Source of the DNA: Rhodospirillaceae bacterium
Lineage (GTDB): Bacteria > Pseudomonadota > Alphaproteobacteria > JAEUKQ01
Direction of reading: 5' to 3'
DNA length: 64,000 nucleotides
NCBI GenBank assembly: GCA_016722635.1
Contig: JADKIX010000003.1
Coordinates: 62,001-126,000 of the forward strand
Shown here: positions 19,797 through 29,512 of the stretch, one piece after another
How positions within the stretch are numbered: the first letter of the stretch is position 1
Layout: each line of letters opens with the position of its first letter
Made by a program: the position numbers and the translations under genes
Notes under the pieces: model-generated
Told to the model about the DNA's origin: nothing
Databases searched by the model: none
What the model saw: the letters and a program-made list of their open reading frames with translations, nothing else

Positions 19797-19855
19797 ATAC
19801 TTAAGATTGATAGGATAACGGGAATATATTTAGGTATTTAGCACGGGGAATAAAA

Positions 19856-20524
19856 ATGGGCATTTTTTTTCAGGTTCATTTGGGCAAAACTTTACTGGCA
19901 GTTGTTTTAGGAACGTTAATTTTTAATCTTGAAAAAACTGTTCAAGCAGAGGAAACAGCAGAAATTATACTTTTGGCACAATTAAATAATAAAAATGTTG
20001 CGGAAAAAAATGCACGGCAGCTGATCCAGGAATTACATGACCATTTAATTGAAGGCACAAAAAAGAACAATATTTTAGAGCGACAAAAATTTTTAGCCCC
20101 CATTATCCGAAAAGTTTTTAACTTTTCCTCAATGGCCCAATTTTCTATCGGAAGGTATTGGGCTAATATGGCAAAATCCCAACAAGATTCTTGGGTAAGT
20201 ATTTTTGGAGATATGTCAATTGCAACTTATGCTAGTCGCTTTTCAAGTTTTAGTGGCCAAAGTTTCGAAATCATCGGAGTAGAATCGACGGCTGCTGGGG
20301 AAGGCATATGGGTAAAAACCCAATTGATTCTGGGGGATAAAACCAGGCAACCTATATCAATCAACTATTTTTTCCAAGAAGGTAAAGTGGTGGATGTGTT
20401 ATTAAATGGATCCATTAGTGAAATGGCCACGCGAAGGTCGGAATATACATCTGTTATCCGCAGCCAATCGGTTGATGCTTTATTATTGGCGGTCAAAAAA
20501 CAAACTGAAAATCTTTTAAAATAA
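19856..20524 (+). CDS. hpnM: Hopanoid-associated MlaC-like periplasmic protein HpnM
   Basis: Periplasmic protein of the Ttg2D/MlaC (toluene tolerance) family, which carries lipids between membranes; the hopanoid-cluster subfamily is HpnM. It has 222 residues, with an N-terminal signal-like hydrophobic segment (residues 5-27) and the fold-typical elements FLAPIIRKVFNFSSMAQFSIGRYWA, written here in parts, and NYFFQEGKVVDVLLNG. ACGGGGA lies seven bases before the ATG. It is the first gene of the hopanoid block, followed at 43 bases by hpnN, its expected RND-type partner. Subfamily assignment rests mainly on this context. Confidence 0.88.
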   Translation: MGIFFQVHLGKTLLAVVLGTLIFNLEKTVQAEETAEIILLAQLNNKNVAEKNARQLIQELHDHLIEGTKKNNILERQKFLAPIIRKVFNFSSMAQFSIGRYWANMAKSQQDSWVSIFGDMSIATYASRFSSFSGQSFEIIGVESTAAGEGIWVKTQLILGDKTRQPISINYFFQEGKVVDVLLNGSISEMATRRSEYTSVIRSQSVDALLLAVKKQTENLLK

Positions 20525-20567
20525 AATTAAAGCTACTCTACTATAGGGTTCTTGACTATTAAATGGG

Positions 20568-23169
20568 TTGTTGCAATACGTGAAATTATCAAGTCTTTTA
20601 GTAAAATTAACTCGGTTTTCCCAAAAAAATGCATGGACAGTGATTGCTTTTTATATGGCAATTCTGCTTCCCTTGGGCTTTTTTGCTTTAAAGGAATTTA
20701 GTATCAATACTGATACGACGGACATTATTGACCCTGGCTTAGATTGGCGAAAAGATAAACTGGCTTTTGAAAAACTATTTCCTATTTTTGCAAATAATCT
20801 GTTGATAGTTGTTGATGACCCAACCCCTTTGCAGGCTTTAAAGGCATCAGAAAAATTAAAACAATATTTAGTTAGCAATTCTACAAGATTGAAAACGATT
20901 AATATTCCGGGAGAAGATGAATTTTTCCAAAATAACGGCTTGCTATTTCTGAACATTGACCAAATTGAACAAATTTCCGACCAATTAGCTAATGCTCAAC
21001 CGATACTTGCAACCTTGGCTGCTGATAATAGCCTAAGGGGTTTTATTCAAATTGTGGATTTTATTATGTTGGGAGTGAGGGAGAATAAAATCTCGCTTAC
21101 ACAAGCAACCGCCATCATCGCCAGGCTTAATATTATTATTCATGAATTTTCTTCCAATAATAAGCCCCAAGCTAGTTTTTTTGATCAAATGGAACTGCCA
21201 ACCAATTTAATGCCGACCAGACAGGTTATCCTGATAAAACCTGTTTTGGATTTTGGATCTTTAACACCAGGTAAAAATGCAGTTCAAGACATTCGAGAGG
21301 CCATTCAGAAAGTAAACATTGAGTATCCGGAAACTAATTTTCGCATTACGGGGGCGGTGGCATTAGCGGATGACGAATTTTCGACGGTTGCAGAAAGCAA
21401 TGGAACTGCCGGGATCGTTTCTTTTTTACTGGTATTAGTCGTGTTATTCATAGCCTTGCGTTCTTGGCGGTTAATATTGGCCGTTGTTGTTACTTTATTG
21501 GCAGGCTTGTTGGGGACAACGATTTTTGCCGTTTTTGCGGTTGGGCCTTTTAATATTATTTCAATTGCATTTTTTGTACTTTTTGTTGGCTTAGCGGTTG
21601 ATTTTGGCATTCAATATTGCGTTCGTTTTCGTAAAGAACGGTATCGTAATACTGACCTTAATTTATCGTTACTTGAAACATCTGGGACCATAGGGCCTTC
21701 CTTAATTCTAGCAGCCATTTTAACATCTTTGGGGATTTTTTTCTTTCATTCCAACCCCTTATCTAGGTGTTGCCGAACTTGGTTTAATAGCAGGTATTGG
21801 CATGATAATTGCGGTGTTATTAAATTTAACGCTACTACCGGCCCTTCTTGCCCGATTACGTCCTGCCCAGCAGAAAAATTTGGTTACCCTTGGTTTTTCT
21901 TATCAAATTGACGCCTTTGTCTCTCAATCAAAATGGTATTTCATTCTGTTGTTTGCCCTTTTGACAATGGGTTCTTGCTGGCTTTTACCTTCCATCCGTT
22001 TTGATGCCAATCCCTTAAATCTGAAAGATCCTAAAACCGAATCTATGGCAACCTTAATAGACTTATACAATGATCCAATTTATTCGCCCTATGTGACAGA
22101 CGTATTTATAGAACCCAACGTAAACTTAGCTGAAACAGTTCAAAAACTTGAACAAACACCTACTGTCTCAAAGGTTATCTCTCTACAGACATTTGTGCCG
22201 AAAGATCAGCAAGATAAATTATTGGTCATTGACGATTTGAAGGTTCTGTTAAGAACAGTTTTGGATCCCGTTGATCCAAAACCAACCCCAACAGTTCTAG
22301 ACATTAAACAGTCACTTCTTACTGGCTTGGAAACATTAAAACCTTACCTAGAAACGGACCAAAAATTTAGAGATTTTTATGTCACCCTTCAAAATCTTTC
22401 TGCCATGCCAGATGATCGGTTGTTATCCACTCAGCAGAAATTCCAAGGCAACGTATATCCCTTGCTGTTATTGATTAAAAGATTGGTTTCAGCCAAAAGG
22501 ATAACCGAAGCGGATATTCCGCAGTCAATTCGATCAGATTGGGTGACAGCCGATGGCTTCCACCGCTTGACCATATATCCGGCCTTTAAGTTGGATAAAC
22601 CCGAAAATATTGAAAAATTCCTTCAATCCATTAAAGCAATTACGCCGCATGTAACAGGATTGCCAACCAATATTATTGAATCTTCTGCCACCATTACATA
22701 CTCATTTATGTTTGCTGCGATATTGGCTTTAAGTGCTGCGATCCTAATTTTATGGATGGTGCTAAAAAATTTGTATCATGTTTTATATGTATTATTACCA
22801 CCCTTAATGGCCACCTGTTTAACAGGTGCTACCTGTGTGTTACTAAATATCCATATTAATTTAGCCAATATTATTACTACACCTTTGCAACTTGGAATTG
22901 GGATAGCTTTTACAATATATTATGTGATGGAATGGAGGAATGGGGAAAAGAGCTTGATTTCCTCCAGTATAACATGGGCAATTATTTTTAGCGCCCTGAC
23001 AACAGGGGTAGCTTTTGGCAGCCTAGCAATTTCAAGTCACCCAGGCACGGCAGATATGGGATTGTTATTAGCCATTTCGCTATTATATACGTTAACTGTG
23101 AGTATTTTTTTCTTGCCAGCCTTTCTTTTGACTCGAAAAAATCCAAAAGTTACTAATACAATAATATAA
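20568..23169 (+). pseudogene. hpnN: Hopanoid RND-family transporter HpnN, interrupted by one frameshift
   Basis: HpnN is an RND-family membrane protein implicated in moving hopanoids to the outer membrane. Two reading frames together give the expected length of about 860 residues. The first (20568 to stop 21911) contains TM1, a periplasmic domain and the first membrane bundle with LFVGLAVDFGIQYCVRFRKERY. The correct frame resumes near 21757 with PYLGVAELGLIAGIGM and runs through the second periplasmic domain and bundle to 23169. Removing one base near 21755-21758 (CCCC), or altering the seven-T run at 21736-21742, restores one frame. The start may be TTG 20568 or GTG 20580. If real, the break falls inside the first membrane bundle. 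A sequencing error is equally possible. Confidence 0.85.
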
Positions 23170-23170
23170 C

Positions 23171-24052
23171 ATGGGCAATCAGCTATCAGACAATAAAGGA
23201 ATTGAAACTCCTTCAGGCAAAAATATTAAAACAGAAAATTTTCCTGTTGCTTCTTATTTAATCGCCAAAGCTTTAAGAAAGCCAATTGTAGCTTTTTATC
23301 AATTTGCAAGGGCAGGGGATGATATTGCGGATAACCCGCAATTAAGTGCTGAAGAAAAAATCAAACGTCTAGATTTCTTTGAAAAATTACTTTACAACCC
23401 TGATTATTCAGGTGCTGGCCCCGCTGCTGCAAATTTTGGTTCTGTCATCCGGCAATTTAAAATTGATCCAACCCATGCAGTTAATTTGTTGACCGCTTTT
23501 AGACAAGATGCCGTAAAATCACGATATCAAAATTGGGAAGAATTGATCAATTATTGTAACCATTCTGCAGCACCAGTTGGTCGGTTTCTTTTAGATCTCC
23601 ATCAGGAAAATAGGGTTAATTACATCTTTTCCGATGCTCTTTGCAATGCCCTGCAGCTTATTAACCATCTCCAAGATTGCCAGGATGATTATGTAACATT
23701 AGATCGTGTTTATCTTCCCCTTGATATGGTAAGTAAATTTCAATTTGATCTTCATGATTTAAGTAAAAAAGTATCTCCCCCAGCTTTTCTCAAATTACTC
23801 CATTCATATTTGGATAAAGTGGAGGAATTGTTGGATATCGCTAAAAGACTGCCAGGTGGTTTGAAAAATCGACGTTTGGCACTTGAAAGCGCAGTTATTA
23901 TTGAACTTGCGTGTGCTATAACTCAATTACTGCGCCGACAAGATGTCTTGAAATCGCATGTGAAATTATCAAAATCAGCTAGCATGGTTTTGGCAGGAAA
24001 AGCAGTTGTGAGCTATGGGATAAAATTAATTTTACTGCAAATGAAAATATAA
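23171..24052 (+). CDS. hpnC: Squalene synthase-like protein HpnC
   Basis: Member of the trans-isoprenyl diphosphate head-to-head synthase family. In the bacterial three-enzyme route, HpnD makes presqualene diphosphate, HpnC converts it to hydroxysqualene and HpnE reduces that to squalene. The 293-residue protein carries the first Asp-rich motif ARAGDDIADNP (about residues 48-58) and the second region HLQDCQDDYVTLDRVYLP (about residues 169-186). It starts one base after the hpnN stop, so it is in the same operon. HpnC rather than HpnD is assigned from the DDIAD motif and position next to hpnN. Confidence 0.9.
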   Translation: MGNQLSDNKGIETPSGKNIKTENFPVASYLIAKALRKPIVAFYQFARAGDDIADNPQLSAEEKIKRLDFFEKLLYNPDYSGAGPAAANFGSVIRQFKIDPTHAVNLLTAFRQDAVKSRYQNWEELINYCNHSAAPVGRFLLDLHQENRVNYIFSDALCNALQLINHLQDCQDDYVTLDRVYLPLDMVSKFQFDLHDLSKKVSPPAFLKLLHSYLDKVEELLDIAKRLPGGLKNRRLALESAVIIELACAITQLLRRQDVLKSHVKLSKSASMVLAGKAVVSYGIKLILLQMKI

Positions 24053-24129
24053 CGTTGCAGAGCTTAAAAAATTCTGATCATTATAGCGCTAATAACCAAT
24101 GACATCATCTAAATGATGGAGATTTTTTT

Positions 24130-26028
24130 ATGCCTTTTTCTACCCCCTTGTTGGATAGAGTGCGTACACCAGCTGATCTGCGGCAATTGCCACCAGAAGA
24201 TATGGTGCAATTGGCCAATGAATTGCGTGGCGAGACGATTGAAGCGGTATCGCTAACAGGTGGGCATCTGGGGGCAGGCTTGGGTGTTGTTGAACTAACG
24301 GTCGCCTTACATTACATTTTTGATACGCCGCGGGATATCCTTATTTGGGATGTCGGACACCAAGCTTATCCGCATAAAATATTAACAGGTCGCCGTGACC
24401 GTATTCGAACGATCCGTCAAGGGGATGGGTTAAGTGGGTTTACCAAACGTAGTGAAAGCGAATATGACCCATTTGGCGCGGCCCATAGTTCTACCTCCAT
24501 ATCAGCAGGTTTAGGGTTTGCTGTCGCACGGGATTATAAAAAATCAAATAATCATGTGATTGCGGTTATTGGCGATGGCGCCATGAGCGCGGGCATGGTT
24601 TATGAAGCCATGAATAATGCGGGAATTCGTAAAGAAAAATTAATTGTTATTTTGAATGATAATAATATGTCGATCGCCCCGCCGGTTGGTGCCATGAGTG
24701 CGTATTTTTCCAGGCTTATCTCATCCAAATCATACCAATCCTTAAAAAAACTGGGTTCTGAAACTTTTCATCACTTGCCAACGCGCTTGGCAAATGTTGT
24801 AGCCAAAACGGAAGAATATGCCCGCGGTATCATATCAGGCGGGACTTTATTTGAAGAAATGGGTTTCCATTATGTAGGTCCGATTGATGGCCATAATTTC
24901 GATCATTTATTGCCCGTATTGAAAAATGCTAAATCTTGGGAAGCAGGCCCTATTCTAATCCATGTAATTACCCAAAAAGGAAAGGGATACAGCCCGGCGG
25001 AAGCATCTGCTGATAAATATCATGGCGTTGTTAAATTTGATGTAGCAACCGGTAAACAACATAAACCTGCTACTCCGCCGGTTAGTTATACCCAAGTTTT
25101 TGCGGAAGCTTTGGTTAAAGAAGCGGAAATTGATCCGAGAATTATGGCTATTACAGCCGCCATGCCTAGTGGCACGGGCTTGAATATTTTTGCCAAGAAA
25201 TTTCCTGAACGGACTTTTGACGTTGGGATTGCTGAACAGCATGCTGTCACTTTTGCTGCTGGTCTTGCTGCAGAGGGGTTAAAGCCTTTTACTGCTATTT
25301 ATTCAACATTTTTACAACGAGGTTATGATCAAGTCGTGCATGACGTGGCCATCCAATCTTTACCGGTACGTTTTGCCATTGATCGGGCGGGGTTGGTAGG
25401 GGCAGATGGACAGACACATGCCGGTTCTTTTGATGTGGCCTATTTAGGCTGTTTACCCGGCATGGTATTAATGGCGGCTGCAGATGAAATTGAACTCATG
25501 CACATGGTGCGTACGGCAGCTGAAATTAACGACCGGCCTTCTGCCTTTCGTTATCCCCGTGGGGATGCCAGCGGGCAATTCAGGCCGGAACGAGGGGAGG
25601 TTTTACCTATTGGTAAAGGCAGGATTATTCGTGAAGGTAATAAAGTGGCCATCTTATCTTATGGGGCACGTTTGGCTGAAAGCCTTAAAGCCCATGATAT
25701 TTTAACCCAAATGGGTGTTTCCACAACTGTGGCTGACGCAAGATTTGCCAAACCTTTAGATCATGAGCTTATTGCACGCCTGGCCAAAGAACACCAAGTA
25801 CTGATCACGATTGAAGAGGGATCGGTTGGTGGGTTTGGAAGTTTTGTTTTACATTTCTTAGCTAATAAGGGATTGCTTGATAAAGGTTTAAAGGTTAGGT
25901 CAATGGTTTTATCCGATGTATTTCTGGATCATGATACCCAGGATAAACAATATGAAAAATGTGGATTGCAAGCTAAACATATCGTACAAACTGCTGCTTT
26001 ATGTTTAGGCATCCCGTTTAAAAAATAA
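24130..26028 (+). CDS. dxs: 1-deoxy-D-xylulose-5-phosphate synthase
   Basis: Thiamine diphosphate-dependent first enzyme of the MEP pathway, joining pyruvate and glyceraldehyde 3-phosphate. The 632-residue protein has the conserved [16 protein letters not shown] region, the thiamine-binding motif from [18 protein letters not shown] to ILNDNNMSI, the central [17 protein letters not shown] and the transketolase C-terminal domain. GGAG lies near the start ATG. It is embedded between hpnC and hpnB, so precursor supply and hopanoid synthesis are likely coexpressed. Its cofactor links it to the thiamine-precursor transporter at 48.5-51 kb. Confidence 0.97.
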   Translation: MPFSTPLLDRVRTPADLRQLPPEDMVQLANELRGETIEAVSLTGGHLGAGLGVVELTVALHYIFDTPRDILIWDVGHQAYPHKILTGRRDRIRTIRQGDGLSGFTKRSESEYDPFGAAHSSTSISAGLGFAVARDYKKSNNHVIAVIGDGAMSAGMVYEAMNNAGIRKEKLIVILNDNNMSIAPPVGAMSAYFSRLISSKSYQSLKKLGSETFHHLPTRLANVVAKTEEYARGIISGGTLFEEMGFHYVGPIDGHNFDHLLPVLKNAKSWEAGPILIHVITQKGKGYSPAEASADKYHGVVKFDVATGKQHKPATPPVSYTQVFAEALVKEAEIDPRIMAITAAMPSGTGLNIFAKKFPERTFDVGIAEQHAVTFAAGLAAEGLKPFTAIYSTFLQRGYDQVVHDVAIQSLPVRFAIDRAGLVGADGQTHAGSFDVAYLGCLPGMVLMAAADEIELMHMVRTAAEINDRPSAFRYPRGDASGQFRPERGEVLPIGKGRIIREGNKVAILSYGARLAESLKAHDILTQMGVSTTVADARFAKPLDHELIARLAKEHQVLITIEEGSVGGFGSFVLHFLANKGLLDKGLKVRSMVLSDVFLDHDTQDKQYEKCGLQAKHIVQTAALCLGIPFKK

Positions 26029-26044
26029 TGCTATTGATATAATC

Positions 26045-27241
26045 ATGCCAGAAAATATGGCAAATTCGCTACTGCTGTTTTTTTGTATATTACCCTTGTT
26101 TATTTGGATATATCTGGGGTTCTTTCGTTATTTTTTCTGGCGTCCCATAGTTCTTCCCTCAAATATTTCTACCTATCCGATTAAAGATTTACAGGTTTTT
26201 GCAGTTATCCCGGCGCGGAATGAAGCAGAAGTGATTAAAAAAACCCTATTTTCTGTTTTACAGCAGAACTCTCCCGCGCTAAAAAAAATTATTGTTATTA
26301 ACGATAATAGCGACGATCAAACGGTAACGATGATTAATCAGCTTATCAAGGAATCCGATCCGCTAAAAAAAATATTGTTATTGCAAGGAAAACCCTTAAT
26401 TGCAGGTTGGACAGGTAAATTATGGGCTGTTCACCAAGGGATTCAAAAGATTTCCGATCTATCGCTAGCCAATGAACAGCAAGATGTTTATGTTTGGTTG
26501 ACTGATGCGGATGTTATTCACCATCCACAAACTTTGTCTCATTTGCTATCAATTGTGCAGGAGAAAAGGGTGGATCTTGTTTCGGTGATGGTCAAATTAT
26601 CTGCCAAAATTTTTTGGGAAAAGCTTTTGATCCCAGCTTTTATTTATTTTTTCCAAAAACTGTACCCTTTTGCAGCTGTTTCATCAGATAAAAGCAAAAT
26701 TGCTGCTGCGGCTGGTGGATGTATTTTAATACGCCAGAAAACTTTGGAAAAAATCGGGGGTGTTGCTTCGATAAGGAATCAGTTAATTGATGATTGCTCC
26801 TTGGCCAAGAAAGTCAAAAACTCCGGGGGACAACTCTGGTTGGGTTTGACGAACACCAGTATCGCGGCTAGGCCATACGAAAATTTAAACCAATTATGGC
26901 GCATGGTTACAAGATCTGCTTACAGACAATTAGATAACTCTTTTATTTTATTGATTTTAACTTGTGTAGGGATGGTGGCTACCTACTTACTGCCGTGGAT
27001 TTTCATTATTTTATCCCTGGTTATATTTAACTGGCTGTACCTTTTTTTATCTTTTCTGACCATTATTTTAATGATAAGAACTTATCTGCCAACGCTCAAT
27101 TTATATCAATTGCCTAAAATTTGGTCTTTATTCTTGCCCATAGCTGCTTTTTTTTATCTAATGATGACAATTCATTCCGCTTATCTTCATAAAGTCGGTA
27201 AAGGTGGAAATTGGAAGGGGCGCTTACAAGCAAATGGATAA
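26045..27241 (+). CDS. hpnB: Hopanoid-associated glycosyltransferase HpnB
   Basis: Family 2 glycosyltransferase with membrane anchors, named HpnB when in hopanoid clusters; the exact sugar and acceptor are not firmly known. The 398-residue protein has an N-terminal membrane segment (about residues 7-30), then the nucleotide-binding VFAVIPARNEAEVI. The WLTDADVIHH segment carries the DxD metal site, DDCSLAKKV lies in the acceptor/catalytic region, and three or so C-terminal membrane helices follow from about residue 295. It follows dxs by 16 bases. Confidence 0.88.
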   Translation: MPENMANSLLLFFCILPLFIWIYLGFFRYFFWRPIVLPSNISTYPIKDLQVFAVIPARNEAEVIKKTLFSVLQQNSPALKKIIVINDNSDDQTVTMINQLIKESDPLKKILLLQGKPLIAGWTGKLWAVHQGIQKISDLSLANEQQDVYVWLTDADVIHHPQTLSHLLSIVQEKRVDLVSVMVKLSAKIFWEKLLIPAFIYFFQKLYPFAAVSSDKSKIAAAAGGCILIRQKTLEKIGGVASIRNQLIDDCSLAKKVKNSGGQLWLGLTNTSIAARPYENLNQLWRMVTRSAYRQLDNSFILLILTCVGMVATYLLPWIFIILSLVIFNWLYLFLSFLTIILMIRTYLPTLNLYQLPKIWSLFLPIAAFFYLMMTIHSAYLHKVGKGGNWKGRLQANG

Positions 27242-27279
27242 AATGAATTTTTTATTACTTTTATTATCTCCGTTTTTAT

Positions 27280-28179
27280 ATGACCCGTCCTGAACCGCAA
27301 GAGATATGCAAGAATGATCGATTAGAGGTTGCAGGGATCGTTCGCAATAGTGGCAGTTCCTTCTATTGGGGAATGCGATTCCTTCACTCCCAACAACGAT
27401 TTGCTATGTACGCAATTTATGCTTTTTGTCGGATTTTGGATGATATTGCGGATGGAGATAGTGATAAAATTGCCTTGGGTTCCTCTTCTGAAAATTCTTC
27501 CATTGATTTTCAAACACTGGATTTCTGGAAAGAAGAAGTTCAAAGAATTTTTTCTAAAAAAAAATGTCGGACATCCATTGGTAGGGAGTTGGCTATTGCG
27601 GTTCAAGAATATAATCTATTAAAAGAAGATTTATGTGCACTAATTTCCGGAATGGAGATGGATTTAAACGGGCCTATTTTTGCTCCTACCTGTGCCGAAT
27701 TAGACCTTTATTGTGCAAGGGTTGCAGGAGTGGTGGGGCATTTGTCAACCAGGATATTTGGTATTCCCCCTAAAGCTGGCAAGGTCATTGCCTACCATTT
27801 AGGGCGGGCTTTGCAATTAACCAATATTTTGCGGGATGTTGAGCCTGATTCTTTGTCTTCCCGGCTTTATTTACCGAAGGAATTATTATTGAAACATCAA
27901 GTTCCTATAGACGGGCAAGATATCGATCAAATTCTGAGTCATCCTCATATTAAGCTTGTCTGTCAAGAAATCTATCAACAAGCTTTTGCCCATTTTAAAT
28001 ATGCTGATTCCTGTATGAATAATTTTACCAAGGAACAAAAACGCCCCATGCGACTTATGGCAATCATGTACAAAAAAATCTTACAAAAAATGGAGAAGCG
28101 CGGCTTAGAAAATTTTCATCAGAAGGTGCGGTTAACAAAATTTGAAAAAATAAGGCTTATGTTACAGCAGGTATTTTAA
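27280..28179 (+). CDS. hpnD: Presqualene diphosphate synthase HpnD
   Basis: Head-to-head condensation of two farnesyl diphosphates to presqualene diphosphate, the first committed step to squalene. The 299-residue protein has NSGSSFYWGMRFL, the Asp-rich motif AFCRILDDIADG (about residues 49-60) and the second LTNILRDVEPDSLSSRLYLP (about residues 185-204). Both motifs match the HpnD subfamily of squalene/phytoene synthases. It lies between hpnB and hpnE with short gaps (38 and 8 bases), within the hopanoid operon. Confidence 0.92.
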   Translation: MTRPEPQEICKNDRLEVAGIVRNSGSSFYWGMRFLHSQQRFAMYAIYAFCRILDDIADGDSDKIALGSSSENSSIDFQTLDFWKEEVQRIFSKKKCRTSIGRELAIAVQEYNLLKEDLCALISGMEMDLNGPIFAPTCAELDLYCARVAGVVGHLSTRIFGIPPKAGKVIAYHLGRALQLTNILRDVEPDSLSSRLYLPKELLLKHQVPIDGQDIDQILSHPHIKLVCQEIYQQAFAHFKYADSCMNNFTKEQKRPMRLMAIMYKKILQKMEKRGLENFHQKVRLTKFEKIRLMLQQVF

Positions 28180-28187
28180 AGCATATT

Positions 28188-29444
28188 ATGACCATTCACA
28201 TCATTGGGGCAGGCCTTGCCGGATTGTCAGCCGCCGTAAATTTAGCTAAAGGTGCCAAGGATATTATCTTATACGAGGCTGCCGGACAAGCGGGTGGACG
28301 ATGCCGTTCTTTTGATGATTTAATTCTTGGCCAAGAAATTGATAATGGCAACCACCTTATTCTGGGAGCTAATCATGAAATATTTAATTATTTAAATATC
28401 TTAAAAGTTGACATCGACCGTGTGTTTCATCGATTGCCCCTTGAATTCAATATGATTGATTTATCCAAGGAAACCATGTCTGCCATAAAACCAACTGTCG
28501 GCAGAATTCCCTGGTGGATTTTTTCAAAGTCCCGCCGTTTTTCAAAAAGCGCTGCGCTGGATTATTTAGAAATCATAAAAATATTTATTGCCAAACCTTC
28601 AAGCACGGTCAGCCAATCTTTAGGTTCTAACAAAATTTTGTATGAGAAATTATGGCAACCCCTAACATTAGCAATCATGAATGCAAAACCAGAGCAAGCA
28701 TCAGCTAAAGTTTTTGGTAAAACATTAAAAAAAATATTTTTTGAAAAGGGAGGTATTCAACCCTTTATCAGCAAAATCGGTTTATCAAAAATTTTTATTG
28801 AGCCCGCTTTAGACTATTTAGAAAAATTTCAGGTACAGACGTTTTTTCACTGTCCTTTAAAAGCAATAGATTTTACGGATAAGGCTCCCAAGTTGGTTTT
28901 TGCTGGGAAAACTGTAGCAATTAACTCAGATGATAAGGTTATTCTAGCAGTCCCTCCCTATATCATTAACAAATTAAATCTTCCTATTGCTCATCCTCAA
29001 GAATATGAATCTATATTCAATGTTCATTTTTCTGTTTTACCAGATGTTTGGGGAAAATTTTTATCCCAACTACCCAGTATAATTGGATTAACCCATGGCA
29101 TCAGTGATTGGATATTCCTTCGGCCAAATTTGATTTCAATTACCAAAAGTGCTGCTAACGATATGGATGAAAAGATAGAGGTAGATCACATTTGGCATGA
29201 GGTCAAAAAATCTATAAAAATTTATTATGGTATTGAGCAACTATCTTATATCAAGAGTAGGGTTATTATGGAGAAAAGGGCGACTTTTTTACAAACCTCC
29301 CATAATTGCCGTTTTAACCGTCCTTCATGTGTAACCTCAATCCCTAATTTTTACTTAGCAGGCGACTGGACGGATACAAATTTACCAGCAACAATAGAGG
29401 GGGCAATCAGTTCTGGAAAGAAGGTTGCATCGTTTTTATTATAA
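28188..29444 (+). CDS. hpnE: Hydroxysqualene dehydroxylase HpnE
   Basis: FAD-dependent amine-oxidase/phytoene-desaturase family enzyme that reduces hydroxysqualene to squalene. The 418-residue protein opens with the Rossmann motif IIGAGLAGLSAAVNLA followed by an acidic strand end (YEAAGQAGGRCRSF). It ends with the FAD-contacting FYLAGDWTDTNLPATIEGAI typical of the family. It follows hpnD by eight bases and precedes shc, completing the HpnD-HpnC-HpnE squalene route in this window. Confidence 0.92.
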   Translation: MTIHIIGAGLAGLSAAVNLAKGAKDIILYEAAGQAGGRCRSFDDLILGQEIDNGNHLILGANHEIFNYLNILKVDIDRVFHRLPLEFNMIDLSKETMSAIKPTVGRIPWWIFSKSRRFSKSAALDYLEIIKIFIAKPSSTVSQSLGSNKILYEKLWQPLTLAIMNAKPEQASAKVFGKTLKKIFFEKGGIQPFISKIGLSKIFIEPALDYLEKFQVQTFFHCPLKAIDFTDKAPKLVFAGKTVAINSDDKVILAVPPYIINKLNLPIAHPQEYESIFNVHFSVLPDVWGKFLSQLPSIIGLTHGISDWIFLRPNLISITKSAANDMDEKIEVDHIWHEVKKSIKIYYGIEQLSYIKSRVIMEKRATFLQTSHNCRFNRPSCVTSIPNFYLAGDWTDTNLPATIEGAISSGKKVASFLL

Positions 29445-29512
29445 ATTTTGAAAATTGTTTTTCTTGTGAATATCTGATGATAAGATAAAATCCGAAAATT
29501 CGCTTTTAAAAG

